A stretch of DNA of 64,000 nt, from NCBI RefSeq assembly GCF_024158745.1, contig NZ_JAMZAW010000026.1, positions 39,748-103,747 of the forward strand, in the 5' to 3' direction. Origin of the DNA: Paenibacillus tyrphae. GTDB taxonomy: Bacteria; Bacillota; Bacilli; Paenibacillales; NBRC-103111. The stretch's first letter is position 1. Each line of letters opens with the position of its first letter. Below, one piece after another: positions 16,944-26,806 of the stretch. A program made the translations under genes and the position numbers. The notes below the pieces were generated by a model. It was not told the origin of the DNA. It searched no databases and saw only the letters and a list, made by a program, of their open reading frames with translations.

Positions 16944-17966
16944 ATGAATAAACGTTTAACGATTCTATCGCTTGGTGTGGCGATCTGCGTATCCCTTAGC
17001 GGCTGCGGCTCCATCGGCAAAATCGCGGAGAAGGTAAAAGAACAAACCACCCAAGCGAAGCAAGAATCGAATCAAGCGCAGGACACGGCAAAATATAATA
17101 CGTATATCGCTTTAAGCAACTACTTGACCCAGAGGCTGGACAAGACGTTCGAAATGTATTTCCAAGAGTTCGGCGGGGAGGAAGAAATCCGCATCCGCAA
17201 AAACTTTACCGGCTTCAATACGATTCCGGTGCTGCAAGGGCATAAGGACGATGTGGATAAAGCGCTGGCGTTCGCCTCGAAGGAGCCTTCTTATCAGGCT
17301 GCGGACGAATCGGTTAAGGCTTTGGCTCCCAAGCTGAAGGAGCTGATGGAAACGACGGGCGAGATGCAGACGTACTATCAGAACAAAGCACATGCCGAGG
17401 ACGAGTTCGCCAAAGGCAAGGAGCTGCACAAGAAATTGCTTGTGCAGTTTAGCGAGGTGTCGGATTTAGCCGACAAGTTTTTTGCCGATTTTGCGGTCAT
17501 CACGGAGAAAAGGAAGAAAGAAGACTTGGAGGAGCTCAAGAAAAGCGATCAGTTGATCCGCTACCATGCTATGAGCATCGTCAACCGGGCGCAGGATATC
17601 CAGAAGGCGTTTGACAAAGCCGGGGTGACCGACGACAACGTGCTGGATTTCGACGCGAACCAATACGCCGAGCTGTACAAGCTGCTGACGGAAGATATCG
17701 ACAAGTTTACGGAGCTTTCGAAGGATAAGGAAAGGCTGAAAAAAGAAAAGGTGCAGATCGTTCCCGTATTTACCGACAGTATCCAGCGGGTGAAGACGTC
17801 TGCCACCGATCTGATGGAAATTTTGCGTACTAAGGATACGACGATCAGCAGCGATATGAAAGGGAAAGTGACGACAGGCGGAAAGAACGTGCCGCTGAAA
17901 AACTTCGACAAGCGCGTTTCGGCTGTGGTCGATTCGTATAATACGATGATCGGTTTGAGCCGGTGA
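16944..17966 (+). CDS. DUF3829-type lipoprotein
   Basis: 340 residues. The signal peptide ends in the lipobox SLSGC, so the mature protein should be lipid-anchored on the outer face of the membrane. The rest is long, mostly helical and charged, matching the DUF3829 family (function unknown, predicted coiled helices). It is the last gene before a terminator, closing the core operon. It could be an envelope guide or anchor for the machine, or a general immunity factor. Confidence 0.75.
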   Translation: MNKRLTILSLGVAICVSLSGCGSIGKIAEKVKEQTTQAKQESNQAQDTAKYNTYIALSNYLTQRLDKTFEMYFQEFGGEEEIRIRKNFTGFNTIPVLQGHKDDVDKALAFASKEPSYQAADESVKALAPKLKELMETTGEMQTYYQNKAHAEDEFAKGKELHKKLLVQFSEVSDLADKFFADFAVITEKRKKEDLEELKKSDQLIRYHAMSIVNRAQDIQKAFDKAGVTDDNVLDFDANQYAELYKLLTEDIDKFTELSKDKERLKKEKVQIVPVFTDSIQRVKTSATDLMEILRTKDTTISSDMKGKVTTGGKNVPLKNFDKRVSAVVDSYNTMIGLSR

Positions 17967-17976
17967 AATAGGTTTC

Positions 17977-18015
17977 AAGAGCCCTTGCCATAAAGGGCTC
18001 TTCAAGGTTTTTCCA
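17977..18015 (+). terminator. Terminator closing the core operon
   Basis: AAGAGCCCTT (17977-17986) and AAGGGCTCTT (17993-18002) form a 10-bp stem followed by CAAGGTTTTT. It separates the core genes from the first spike-and-cargo cassette. Confidence 0.8.
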
Positions 18016-18046
18016 GTCAGTAGGTTACCCACAAGGGAGCAGCCAA

Positions 18047-18682
18047 ATGAACAGACAAGAAGCATTGCGGCATTTTTACGATACTTATGTCAAGCCGGTC
18101 TATGAGGAGCAATTGGATGAGCTCGAACGCAACTATCATTCTTGTAAGGATGATTTGTCGGAACAATTTATTCAGTCGTTCCGCGGGCTGTGCATGAAGA
18201 TACGCGAGAAGCAGTCGGCCGGAGAAAAAGGCACAATCGGATATATCACGTACTCGATGCGCCGGACGTTTATTATGGAAAATAAATTCGAGCATACGGT
18301 TCATGCTTATGACCGGAACTGGTTTTTTGACCAAGACCCATGCTGTACAGCTTATGATTCAAGTTGGATTTTCGGGCGTTTGGAACGACTGGAGGCCGAA
18401 TGGAAGGCGAAGAGCCGCCTGTATATGAACAAGATTTTTGCGCCCGATGTGGAGCGAATCAAATTGCGGAAAGCCGCCGAATTGAACCGGTATCTGGTTT
18501 ATTTGGCGCAAGAGGCCATGCCGTTGGCCGCAGAACTACCGGAGTTTCAAGACTTGGCGTGCGAGAACGATTTGGAAGTGTATGCAGGCGAATATAAAGG
18601 CCGAATGGACTTGGTTTACCAAAAAAAGAAAACGAGCGTGCAAGCCGTGATGAAGCCTGTACGATCCCGAGAAATTTTATAA
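18047..18682 (+). CDS. Adaptor A, copy 1 (unassigned helical protein)
   Basis: 211 residues, helical, no signal peptide. It is a clear paralogue of the protein at 31602: both start with (N/T)RQEAL(R/K)HF, share YSMRRT(F/Y) and end with a conserved E(Y/H)KG segment. Each copy is directly followed by an adaptor B gene and then a long VgrG gene, so it is a fixed part of the spike cassette. A chaperone or adaptor that loads the spike, as DUF4123 or DUF1795 proteins do in Proteobacteria, is the simplest guess. I recognise no family. Confidence 0.6.
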   Translation: MNRQEALRHFYDTYVKPVYEEQLDELERNYHSCKDDLSEQFIQSFRGLCMKIREKQSAGEKGTIGYITYSMRRTFIMENKFEHTVHAYDRNWFFDQDPCCTAYDSSWIFGRLERLEAEWKAKSRLYMNKIFAPDVERIKLRKAAELNRYLVYLAQEAMPLAAELPEFQDLACENDLEVYAGEYKGRMDLVYQKKKTSVQAVMKPVRSREIL

Positions 18683-18708
18683 TTTCAAATACAGGAGCAA
18701 ACCAGCCG

Positions 18709-19233
18709 GTGGAATACTATCTTCTGACCCAGGATACAAGAATAGCGGACTATGCCCAGCCCCTAGGCGGCCCCAAGTTCTTTTCGCCAAAAAGCGCGAG
18801 CTATCAAGAGCGGTTCCATGCTTTGAAGGATGAGATTTTACAGTTTTATACACATGGGTCGGATGAATACCTCGATTATATAGAACGTCCTTACCCGTTA
18901 GTATCGGAGCGTCTCAAAGAGGCGCTGGAGCGTTGTCAGAAGGGCATATTATATAAGCTGGCCATTTTAACCGATCTGCAGCAATCCAATCAAACCGTCT
19001 ATTGGTTCTTGGCGCCTGAAACCGTCTCCTGCCTTAGTTCCGAAACGGAATGGCATAAGAATGGAGCGATAAAGAAACTCGTTCTCGATTCGTCCAAAAT
19101 CGGCAGCTATAAGGTGTTTCAAATTGCCGGCGCCATCGAGCCTTATCTGGTTGTCGATCTGGATGCCGCCGAATCCGTGTTAAGCCTAGATCCCCAGGGG
19201 ATACAACTGACTCGACTTGAGTTCATCCGATAA
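18709..19233 (+). CDS. Adaptor B, copy 1 (unassigned)
   Basis: 174 residues, soluble. It is paralogous to the protein at 32232 (shared ILQFYT, ERPxPL, ECLS-like and SEWHKNG blocks). The GTG start at 18709 is supported because the paralogue begins with ATG at the same aligned residue (MEYY). The C-terminal pattern (VVDLDAAESVL ... GIQLTRLEFI) faintly recalls Imm11/DUF1629 proteins, but that is too weak to name. The gene sits 20 bases upstream of VgrG1a. Confidence 0.6.
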   Translation: MEYYLLTQDTRIADYAQPLGGPKFFSPKSASYQERFHALKDEILQFYTHGSDEYLDYIERPYPLVSERLKEALERCQKGILYKLAILTDLQQSNQTVYWFLAPETVSCLSSETEWHKNGAIKKLVLDSSKIGSYKVFQIAGAIEPYLVVDLDAAESVLSLDPQGIQLTRLEFIR

Positions 19234-19253
19234 GCAGAAGTGGAGTGACGACG

Positions 19254-22112
19254 GTGGCAAGAACAGCAACTTACGGCGACCTGAAGGTCGTGGGGCCTTA
19301 TGAGATTCAAACATGGTCCGAATTGCAAATCACCAAAAAAATCAACGGTCACGGAAGCATCCGCTTGATGGCGCAAATTCCAGTGGACCAGCAGGATAAT
19401 TATGTACATGTGGCGCAGGCCAGAGAATCGATTGAAGTGTACGAACTGGATGAAGAAGAGGGCGTGCGCTGTCTTTTTAAAGGCGTGGTAACCCGGATCA
19501 CGATTGAACGCATTGGCAAAGGATATTGGATGAACGTCGAAGGATTGTCGTATACATGCCTCCTGGATAAAACGCCCAAGGTTCGAGCTTTTCAGAACAG
19601 CGGCATGACATACTCTGATGTTGTAGACAAGGTGATTCGGGGATACCGCGGCTCCGATTGCAACGATCAGACGGAAGGCGAGAAGATCGCACAATTTCTG
19701 CTGCAGTATCAGGAAACCGATTGGGAGTTTCTTGTAAGGGCGGCTTCGCGGCTCGGTACGGGATTGGTTGCGGATGCGACCGTCAATGTGCCCAAGTTTT
19801 GGTTCGGCATTCCGAGAAGAGAAACGACCCAAAAGTTGAAAGGAATTAAATTTACTGCGTATCGACATCCTATGCAGCGCAAGTTGACAGTCTATGAAGT
19901 GGAAGAAGACTGCTATCTCGATATAGGCGACGTGGTCAAATTCCAGAATCAGCCCTTCGTTGTCACGCAATCGACCGCTGCGATGAGAAAAGGGATGTTG
20001 GTGTATAACTATACCCTTATGCCCGAAGCGGGACTCGCCTGCAAAACTATAGATAATTACCGGTTGGTCGGGGCTTCCTTGGAAGGGCAAGTTATAGATG
20101 TCAAGGGAGAGCGTGTCAAGCTTCAACTGGATCGAGACGATGAAGTGCAGAAGGAAGAAGCGGTTTGGTTTCCGTATCTTACCGTTTATACGGGAGGCGG
20201 GACGATAGGCTGGCATTGTACGCCTGAGCCGGGAGACACGGTCCATTTGTATTTTCCGAACTGCAGAGAGGAGCAAGCGGTCGTTAAGCACTCGTTCCGA
20301 AAAAGCCCGCAGAGCGCCCGAGGCGATATGACCGCCGACCCGAATACGAAATATTTCAGCACGCGAACGAAAAAACAAATTCGCTTCGGGAATCAAGCGA
20401 TGGTGATCTCGACCAACGATGACGCGATGCATATCCGGATCGATCAGGAAACGGGCATTGATGTATCCAGCCAAGGAGATCTTACGTTCGCTGCGGATGT
20501 GGATTTAGTTCTGCACGGCCATAAGGTGCGGCTATCGGCAGAGCACGAAATCAATGGAGACAGCAGGACGAACCGCTTTCGCATGGACGGAGAGCAGGTG
20601 GAAAGCCATCATAAAGCTTCGGCCATCCGACTGCTGCCGACACAGGAGGCGGAGCTTAAAGCTTTTGAAGACATGGCGGATGAACTGCAGAAAGGAGCTT
20701 ATTACCCTTCGTGGTCCAGGCCGCTTCTTCAGAAGTTCAAGATCGCCTATTACCAGGCTCGAGCGGAAGGCGATGCCGAAGGCATGAAAGCGGCCGAAGC
20801 AAATGCGAGGGAGGTATACGACAAGCGGGACGAAATTGGCAACATGCCGGACTGGGCGCGCAAGCAATTGAACGATTATACAAGCCGGTGGTATGAGGCC
20901 GATGCAGCCGGAAAAGAAGCGGATAAACAGTATTACCGAGGGTTGGCCGATTCTTTGCGGGATAAAGTGAAATACATCGCTATGATGCGTGAATGCACAA
21001 CGGAATCCTACGTGGATGCCAACCGGATGGAGGAGCTGTCCGATCAATACAGGGAGTTAAAAAACGGCCCCGCGGCAGACAGCGAACAAACAGGTAAGCA
21101 GCTTAAGAGCATTGAAGAGGAGGCCAACAAGATCAGAGATCGTTACGGAATGAGCGATCGCGGCGCAAGGGAGAATCTCAATAAGCTGGCGGCCATGTAT
21201 CCCAACGATTTTAAGTACAAGCTTAAGGTTAACGATCGTCCATATGACGATGAATTGAACGAGAGCCTGTACGATTTTGCCAAGCAGTACGGCCTGGTCG
21301 GAACGTATACTTCGCTGGAACTGCTTAAAATGCACGTGCATCAAGTAGCTAATGGCATTGCGCCTTGGCCGAAAACGCCGGAAGGAAAGAAAGAGGTTAA
21401 GGAATCGGTCCAATCGTCCGATCAGGGAAAGAATTCCAGCCATTCCCCGAATCAGGGGGCGAATGCCGGTTCTCCGCCGACTCCGGGAACGAATACCGGC
21501 TACCTTGTTAAAGACGGGACGTTCGAATATCACGACGGGAAAGGCCTTCCTACGACCGAAACGAAATATAAATGGGTCGGCCCGGACCCCTATGTAGGCG
21601 ATCAGGCCAGTCCTGAGCAAAAACGCGAAGCTCTCAAAAGCTTCGCAAGACAGTTTCTTCCAACCACAGGTGCCAATGGGAACGTGGAATATAAGATACC
21701 TTATCATTGGGAGACACAAGGCTGGCCCAATGACGTTTATGATCTACGCTTAACGGAAGGGGTGGTTCCCCTTAAATTATCATGCGATCAATTTACAAAA
21801 TTTGTCTACAAAAACGTGCTTCGGATTGACCTGGACGCCACTTCCGGGGCGCAATATAAGCAGCAAATCGGAAGCGACATTTATAACAAAGTCGGCAATT
21901 CCAAGCCTGATTGGTCGACTGTCAAAATCGGAGATTTGTTATTTCTCAGCGGCCATGTTGCAATGTACCAAGGAGATGGCATGCTCATCCATGAAAATGG
22001 CGACAGGAGATATTTGCCGCGCGAAGGATACGTCAATGAAAAATCGTGCAATATGGATTACTACAACATCAATATTATCCGAATAAAACGTATCGTGCAG
22101 GATTCGGATTAA
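19254..22112 (+). CDS. VgrG-type spike with C-terminal NlpC/P60-like peptidase (VgrG1a)
   Basis: 952 residues. Residues 1-385 form a phage gpD/VgrG-like spike, with a gp5-type OB segment near 272-345 (SLEGQVIDVKGERVKLQL ... GWHCTPEPGDTVHLYF). Residues 465-700 are helical repeats (WARKQLNDYTSRWYEADAAGKEAD, NSLRDK-like). A Ser/Pro/Gly linker leads to an NlpC/P60-like domain (about 800-935) with Cys844, His901 (GHVAMY) and His913 as the likely triad. This would cut peptide stems of peptidoglycan after injection. GTG 19254 has TGGAG 8 bases upstream; GTG 19245 is the alternative. A spike carrying its own toxin is an 'evolved VgrG' design. Confidence 0.82.
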   Translation: MARTATYGDLKVVGPYEIQTWSELQITKKINGHGSIRLMAQIPVDQQDNYVHVAQARESIEVYELDEEEGVRCLFKGVVTRITIERIGKGYWMNVEGLSYTCLLDKTPKVRAFQNSGMTYSDVVDKVIRGYRGSDCNDQTEGEKIAQFLLQYQETDWEFLVRAASRLGTGLVADATVNVPKFWFGIPRRETTQKLKGIKFTAYRHPMQRKLTVYEVEEDCYLDIGDVVKFQNQPFVVTQSTAAMRKGMLVYNYTLMPEAGLACKTIDNYRLVGASLEGQVIDVKGERVKLQLDRDDEVQKEEAVWFPYLTVYTGGGTIGWHCTPEPGDTVHLYFPNCREEQAVVKHSFRKSPQSARGDMTADPNTKYFSTRTKKQIRFGNQAMVISTNDDAMHIRIDQETGIDVSSQGDLTFAADVDLVLHGHKVRLSAEHEINGDSRTNRFRMDGEQVESHHKASAIRLLPTQEAELKAFEDMADELQKGAYYPSWSRPLLQKFKIAYYQARAEGDAEGMKAAEANAREVYDKRDEIGNMPDWARKQLNDYTSRWYEADAAGKEADKQYYRGLADSLRDKVKYIAMMRECTTESYVDANRMEELSDQYRELKNGPAADSEQTGKQLKSIEEEANKIRDRYGMSDRGARENLNKLAAMYPNDFKYKLKVNDRPYDDELNESLYDFAKQYGLVGTYTSLELLKMHVHQVANGIAPWPKTPEGKKEVKESVQSSDQGKNSSHSPNQGANAGSPPTPGTNTGYLVKDGTFEYHDGKGLPTTETKYKWVGPDPYVGDQASPEQKREALKSFARQFLPTTGANGNVEYKIPYHWETQGWPNDVYDLRLTEGVVPLKLSCDQFTKFVYKNVLRIDLDATSGAQYKQQIGSDIYNKVGNSKPDWSTVKIGDLLFLSGHVAMYQGDGMLIHENGDRRYLPREGYVNEKSCNMDYYNINIIRIKRIVQDSD

Positions 22113-22174
22113 TTGAACTTTGCCTCCCAAGAGAACAGGCGACTGCGACTTTGCTAAAAAAGGAGTCCTTCTAC

Positions 22175-23713
22175 ATGAATCTTCCCGTCATTAAATACAA
22201 TGGACAAACGATTGCATTAACCGGAGTAAAGCTGAAAATCGTAAACCACATGAATAGACATGCCCGAGCGCAGATTACAGCATCTCTAAAAGGCTACGAG
22301 AAGGAAGCATTTTTTCAACTAATGGATCGCGCATATTCGGGAAGTCTGCTGGAAATCGGCTATGATAGTGTTGTGAACCATAAGACAATCTTTACGCCCC
22401 TGTTTACAGGAACGATTACCAAGATGAGCGTACAATCGGAGCAAAATCACTTGACCATATCCGCTGTGTCTTTAACTTATCAATTGGATATTAAGCCGCG
22501 CAGCCGGTCATTCCAGAATGTGCAGATGACTTACGACGAGTTGATTCAGGACGTGCTGGATCATTACAAAAACTATACGGAGCATACCAGCTATCCCGAT
22601 GTTCAATGGAGCAGCAATTTGCAAGGACAGAAGTTGGAGAAGTTCGCCTTGCAATATCACGAGACGGACTGGGCCTTTTTGAAACGAATGGCTTCCCGGC
22701 TGGAATGGGGACTTATTGCCGGAGTCACCAGGGATCAGCCTTATGTGCACTTCGGTTTGCCGGAGGAGGATACGATTGACGGGAAGCTGGAAGCGCATTA
22801 CTACACCGTCACCCGGAAGCTGGGTTCCTTCGGGAAAGACGGCGAACAAAATTTACTTTATTACACCGTTGGTACGACCGATATGAAGACATTTTATACA
22901 CCGGGAAAAAAGATAAAGCTAAGGCTGCTTCTCCCGCCCCCCGATCAAAAACCGACTGTCTATCAGTGGAACGGGTATGATAGCAAGTATGGCCGTATGG
23001 CCGACACGGAGAGCAATACGGTGAAGGAGTTGGATTTATACGTGTATCGCGCGGTCACGACGTTTGATACCGCTTGGAATCACGACTGCGTTCTCACGTC
23101 TAAAGCCGGCTTGCTTCGGAAGCCTGTGACTAACAAGCAGATTCAAGGGGCATCTCTAAAAGGGCGCGTGATTGAAGTGATAGAAGACAAGGTGAAGGTG
23201 GATTTTGAAGAGATTGAAAGCACCGACGAACTTTCACCGGAACAAGCGATATTATTTCCGCATGCCTCGATGTACACCTCGGAAGGTAACACGGGGTGGT
23301 ACTGCATGCCGGAAATCAAGGATTACGTCAGTATTTATTTCCCTACGGAAGAGGAAGGAGACGGTGTCGTCACGCACTCTGTTCGAATGAGAACTAGCGG
23401 CGGGGACATGATAGCCGACCCGGCAGTCAAAATTTTCATGACCAAGCACCGGAAAGCGATTATTTTTGAGAAAAACGAAATTGTCATAACCGGTAACGAC
23501 AATGAAATGCTGATTCGTTTGATCGATGAGAAGGGCATTGAAATTCGCAGCAGCAAGGATATTCGGGTTAAGGCTACCGGCGATCTGTACCTGACGGCGG
23601 GAAATTCGGTGCAAATCACAGCGCAAGAAGCGATCGGGATGATGGCCAAAACGAGCTTGATCGAGATGGACGGGGAAACCAAGATACGCGGAACCAAGGT
23701 GAAAATGAATTAG
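22175..23713 (+). CDS. Short VgrG/gpD-like spike protein, second family (VgrG2a)
   Basis: 512 residues, with no effector extension. It shares the VgrG layout (RSFQNVQMTYDELI; YHETDWAFLKRMASRL; OB segment SLKGRVIEVIEDKVKVDF; GWYCMPEIKDYVSIYFP) but is clearly distinct from VgrG1a and closest to the protein at 41907. The start at 22175 is set by AAAAAGGAG 9 bases upstream. Two spike families in one cassette suggest either mixed trimers or two alternative spikes loaded with different cargo. Directly followed by a KATTGAQV-leader cargo. Confidence 0.8.
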   Translation: MNLPVIKYNGQTIALTGVKLKIVNHMNRHARAQITASLKGYEKEAFFQLMDRAYSGSLLEIGYDSVVNHKTIFTPLFTGTITKMSVQSEQNHLTISAVSLTYQLDIKPRSRSFQNVQMTYDELIQDVLDHYKNYTEHTSYPDVQWSSNLQGQKLEKFALQYHETDWAFLKRMASRLEWGLIAGVTRDQPYVHFGLPEEDTIDGKLEAHYYTVTRKLGSFGKDGEQNLLYYTVGTTDMKTFYTPGKKIKLRLLLPPPDQKPTVYQWNGYDSKYGRMADTESNTVKELDLYVYRAVTTFDTAWNHDCVLTSKAGLLRKPVTNKQIQGASLKGRVIEVIEDKVKVDFEEIESTDELSPEQAILFPHASMYTSEGNTGWYCMPEIKDYVSIYFPTEEEGDGVVTHSVRMRTSGGDMIADPAVKIFMTKHRKAIIFEKNEIVITGNDNEMLIRLIDEKGIEIRSSKDIRVKATGDLYLTAGNSVQITAQEAIGMMAKTSLIEMDGETKIRGTKVKMN

Positions 23714-23728
23714 GCGGGAGGGAGCACC

Positions 23729-25645
23729 ATGACCAAGGCTACGACGGGCGCTCAAGTCAAAGAACGCAAACAGACCATAGCCGAACGTATCGCCGATATC
23801 AAACGGGATTTGAGCGCCGGAAAAGCACCGCTGCTTATGACTATGGAGGGACTTGGAAATGCAGGGAGCGGTGGAGTCGAACGAAGTTTTGTAGTGGAGG
23901 GAGCCACGGCAGCCTGCTCGTGTGGAAGCAAGGAAAGCCGGCTAAAGGCTCCTGCGAATCGCCAAGTCTATATCAATGATAAAATTCAGTTGAATGTGAC
24001 CGATTCGAAGCCGTATGTGAACGTAGATGCCTTTGGATACTGTTCGAGTCTGAATAACCCTGACGTAGCCGAGGCAACCAAAGCCAGCAATGGGCAGCTG
24101 AGACCGATGCCGTGTTCGCCCATGATCGGGATGCCGTGGATGGCGCTGGGCAAACCTAATGTCATTGTCGGGCAGGATCAAGCCTTATTAAGCTACTGCA
24201 TGGTAAGCTGCATGTACAATGGGCAGATCCGTATTACCGATGACGGCCAAGGACAGACGGTTGACGCGGGGGCCGGGCAGGATCGGAAGGAAGCGGAAGC
24301 GGTCTTGCTGCTGAATATGGCGGCTAACGAAATGCTGTTAAAGCTTAAGAAGGATTGGAAGCCCGGTGGGACAGAAGCGGCTACGGCGGACGTCATTCGC
24401 AGACAAATCGGCGGAACTGTTACGCGCGAGGACGCTTCGAAAGAGGTAAGCCGTCTGGTAGGCAACGATAAAATTTTGGCTGCGAAGAAGCTGTATGCGG
24501 AAGGCAAGGTAGACGACGCTAAGGAGTTGGCCCGAATCGGCCGTGAAATGGGCGGAACGATATTGCTGGAAGATGATGTGGAAACCGCGCAGCGCATGGT
24601 TGCGAACGAGTACATCTATATGGCCAAACGAAAGTGGCAAGAGGCCCACCAGGCAGGGGATAGGGATAAGAAAATTCAGGCTGTGCAATTGGGACAAGCT
24701 GCCCGCAAGCTTGGCGGAACGATTACGGACGATCACAGTCTTGAAGAAGCCGGGAGAATCTTAGCCGATGAACGGAACCGGGTTTCTTCGACATACAACA
24801 ACCATCAGGGCAGGGCATGGAACGGGTTTTACGATCGCAAGGAATGGGAGAATGAGGCGCAGTATTTGTACAATCTAACCCAGGAACCGGGAGGCAATCA
24901 GTGGGCAAGTGAACGACTGCTTCTTGTCGAGAGCATTTTATACGGTACTCGTTCCGAAGCGAACGCAGCCTATAACAAGATAAATAATGTGAATACGGAG
25001 AAGCAGGTTAGTAGTAGTGGAGCAGGAAAATCCAGTACTTCACAGGCAAATACTCAGGGCGGTAAGTTTGAGAATGGTATCATATCTGCCCAGGATGCTA
25101 TTAGCCGGGACCCGCTATTGAACAAAGATGCTTGCTATATTTCGAACCTGCAGAATTTCCCGTTGTATAGTCAATCGGACCAACGGTATGCTGATGAGAA
25201 AATCGGAAATGATACGATGAAAAAGTCTGGATGTACGATAACGGGAGTTGCAGCCATTAGTGCCTGGAAAACCAATGGGCAATGGCCGAATGGAGTAGAA
25301 CCGCACCCAGGTCGTTATAAAAATAAAGCAACATTTACCCCAACAGGGCTATTAGAGTGGGGGTCTATTGGTTTGGCTCAACCTGGGTATTGTAGTTATA
25401 AAAATAACAGTACAGATTTTGAATCCGAGGTTAAAGGGGCAGTTGATCGAGGGAATCCTGTGCTTATTGGTGTTAATGGAGCTTCACACTGGATAGTTGT
25501 TATAGGATATAAGAAAGAAGGAGATGTCATTGTTTATGATACTGCGGATGGAAGTGTAGGCACTTTTGACGAAGTAAACAAAAACCGCGAAGAAAGCAGG
25601 AAACCTCAATATAAGTCGGTGAGCCGATACTATGAATTTCCTTAA
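23729..25645 (+). CDS. Cargo protein: KATTGAQV leader, DUF4280 PAAR-like tip, repeats, C39-like peptidase
   Basis: 638 residues. The first residues, TKATTGAQVKERKQT, match the start of the cargo at 43342. A DUF4280 (PAAR-like) domain spans about 50-175 (VVEGATAACSCGS ... FGYCSSLNNP ... MPCSPMIGMPW). About four helical repeats follow (185-345), each with a GGT(I/V) turn. After a Ser/Gly linker, residues 465-620 form a C39-like cysteine peptidase with Cys502 (KKSGCTITG), His587 (SHWIVV) and an Asp near 604. Base composition falls sharply at the peptidase. The next gene, 14 bases overlapping, is a lipoprotein and the likely immunity partner. Confidence 0.8.
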   Translation: MTKATTGAQVKERKQTIAERIADIKRDLSAGKAPLLMTMEGLGNAGSGGVERSFVVEGATAACSCGSKESRLKAPANRQVYINDKIQLNVTDSKPYVNVDAFGYCSSLNNPDVAEATKASNGQLRPMPCSPMIGMPWMALGKPNVIVGQDQALLSYCMVSCMYNGQIRITDDGQGQTVDAGAGQDRKEAEAVLLLNMAANEMLLKLKKDWKPGGTEAATADVIRRQIGGTVTREDASKEVSRLVGNDKILAAKKLYAEGKVDDAKELARIGREMGGTILLEDDVETAQRMVANEYIYMAKRKWQEAHQAGDRDKKIQAVQLGQAARKLGGTITDDHSLEEAGRILADERNRVSSTYNNHQGRAWNGFYDRKEWENEAQYLYNLTQEPGGNQWASERLLLVESILYGTRSEANAAYNKINNVNTEKQVSSSGAGKSSTSQANTQGGKFENGIISAQDAISRDPLLNKDACYISNLQNFPLYSQSDQRYADEKIGNDTMKKSGCTITGVAAISAWKTNGQWPNGVEPHPGRYKNKATFTPTGLLEWGSIGLAQPGYCSYKNNSTDFESEVKGAVDRGNPVLIGVNGASHWIVVIGYKKEGDVIVYDTADGSVGTFDEVNKNREESRKPQYKSVSRYYEFP

Positions 25646-26765
25646 AAGAAAGGGGCGGCAGAGTACTTTGAAGAATTCTGTGAAATGGATGCTTGTTGTA
25701 TTGATTCTTTCAATTATAACCGCTTGTGAGGGGAAAATCGATCCACAACCCCCACAAGGTAATGAAGTCGGCACAAAAACGGTTATTACAAATACGACCG
25801 ACTTGAAAACCGATGCTAAAGAAAAAGATAGTAAAGCAAACCAATCAGTTTCGCCCGATAATGTTAGCTCCACAAACAATAAAATGCTAGCGTGTCAAAA
25901 GGAGTTGGAAGAGCGGGGGCAATTTTCGGAGTATGAGGGGAGAATCGATTATAAATCGGGCCCCAGAATATTTCCTCTGCTTCATTTTATTATGACGAAG
26001 AAATCGATTGAAGCTAATGAACCAGAACAGACTGTTTATATGAAAGATAATCCAATATTCGTGACAAGTAATCAGAAATACGCGCATTCTCTTTTATTCA
26101 CAATTATCCATTCAAAGCGGACTGGTGTTTTGCACGGGGGTTCTGATTTTCCTGATAATAAAGTGACAAAATATTATAAATCTATGGTAGGTGACATAAA
26201 ACGCGGTAACATCCAGATACCTTTTACAGAAGTAAGTCCAAGAAATAGAGCTGTTGAAGTGAATCGTAAAACCTGGGGAAACGAATTGGCCAAATATATG
26301 GAACCATGTAAGGATTCATTAATCTTGCCGCCTACGAAAACGGCTCCACCATTTTTTAATTATAGTGATTACGTCTATCCGTTTTCGAAAGAAATTGATT
26401 TTGTCGCCGGTGCTGAGGGGGTAGGGGAAGGCTTGGAAAAAGCCATTCTGCGCTATGTTGATGAAAAGAAAATACGAATCCCTATTCTCTTTTACTGTCC
26501 TGGATGCAAAGTGGAGAACGTAGTTATGGTACAAAATAATGTGGAGTTAAAATTTACGGAGGCTGAAACGAATAGCGACTGGCAAAAGTGGCTTGGCAGC
26601 GATTGGCACATGTACATATCGGAGAAAGTCGATTTTGATGAAAAGGTATTCGCGGACGCATTTTTTTACAGAATGCGTACCCATCTGCCTCCTTTCATCA
26701 GTGAATATCCTTCGACCGTGCAAGCGACGATTAATGGGGAACAAGTAAAGTATGTGAATCGCTAG
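25632..26765 (+). CDS. Lipoprotein, candidate immunity to C39-type cargo (copy 1)
   Basis: 377 residues with a signal peptide ending in the lipobox IITAC. The mature part is closely related to the lipoprotein at 46362 (shared MKDNPIFVT, RTGVLHG, EIDFVAG, DWQKWLG and INGEQV blocks). Both genes follow a cargo with a C39-like peptidase, so they probably protect against it from the outer membrane face. The family is otherwise unknown to me. The start may be ATG 25632, overlapping the cargo, or TTG 25668, which aligns with the paralogue's start. AT-rich, like the toxin end next to it. Confidence 0.72.
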   Translation: MNFLKRKGRQSTLKNSVKWMLVVLILSIITACEGKIDPQPPQGNEVGTKTVITNTTDLKTDAKEKDSKANQSVSPDNVSSTNNKMLACQKELEERGQFSEYEGRIDYKSGPRIFPLLHFIMTKKSIEANEPEQTVYMKDNPIFVTSNQKYAHSLLFTIIHSKRTGVLHGGSDFPDNKVTKYYKSMVGDIKRGNIQIPFTEVSPRNRAVEVNRKTWGNELAKYMEPCKDSLILPPTKTAPPFFNYSDYVYPFSKEIDFVAGAEGVGEGLEKAILRYVDEKKIRIPILFYCPGCKVENVVMVQNNVELKFTEAETNSDWQKWLGSDWHMYISEKVDFDEKVFADAFFYRMRTHLPPFISEYPSTVQATINGEQVKYVNR

Positions 26766-26806
26766 GCTGTACGAAGCGGATATTCAACGAAATAGGGTGA
26801 ACAAAC

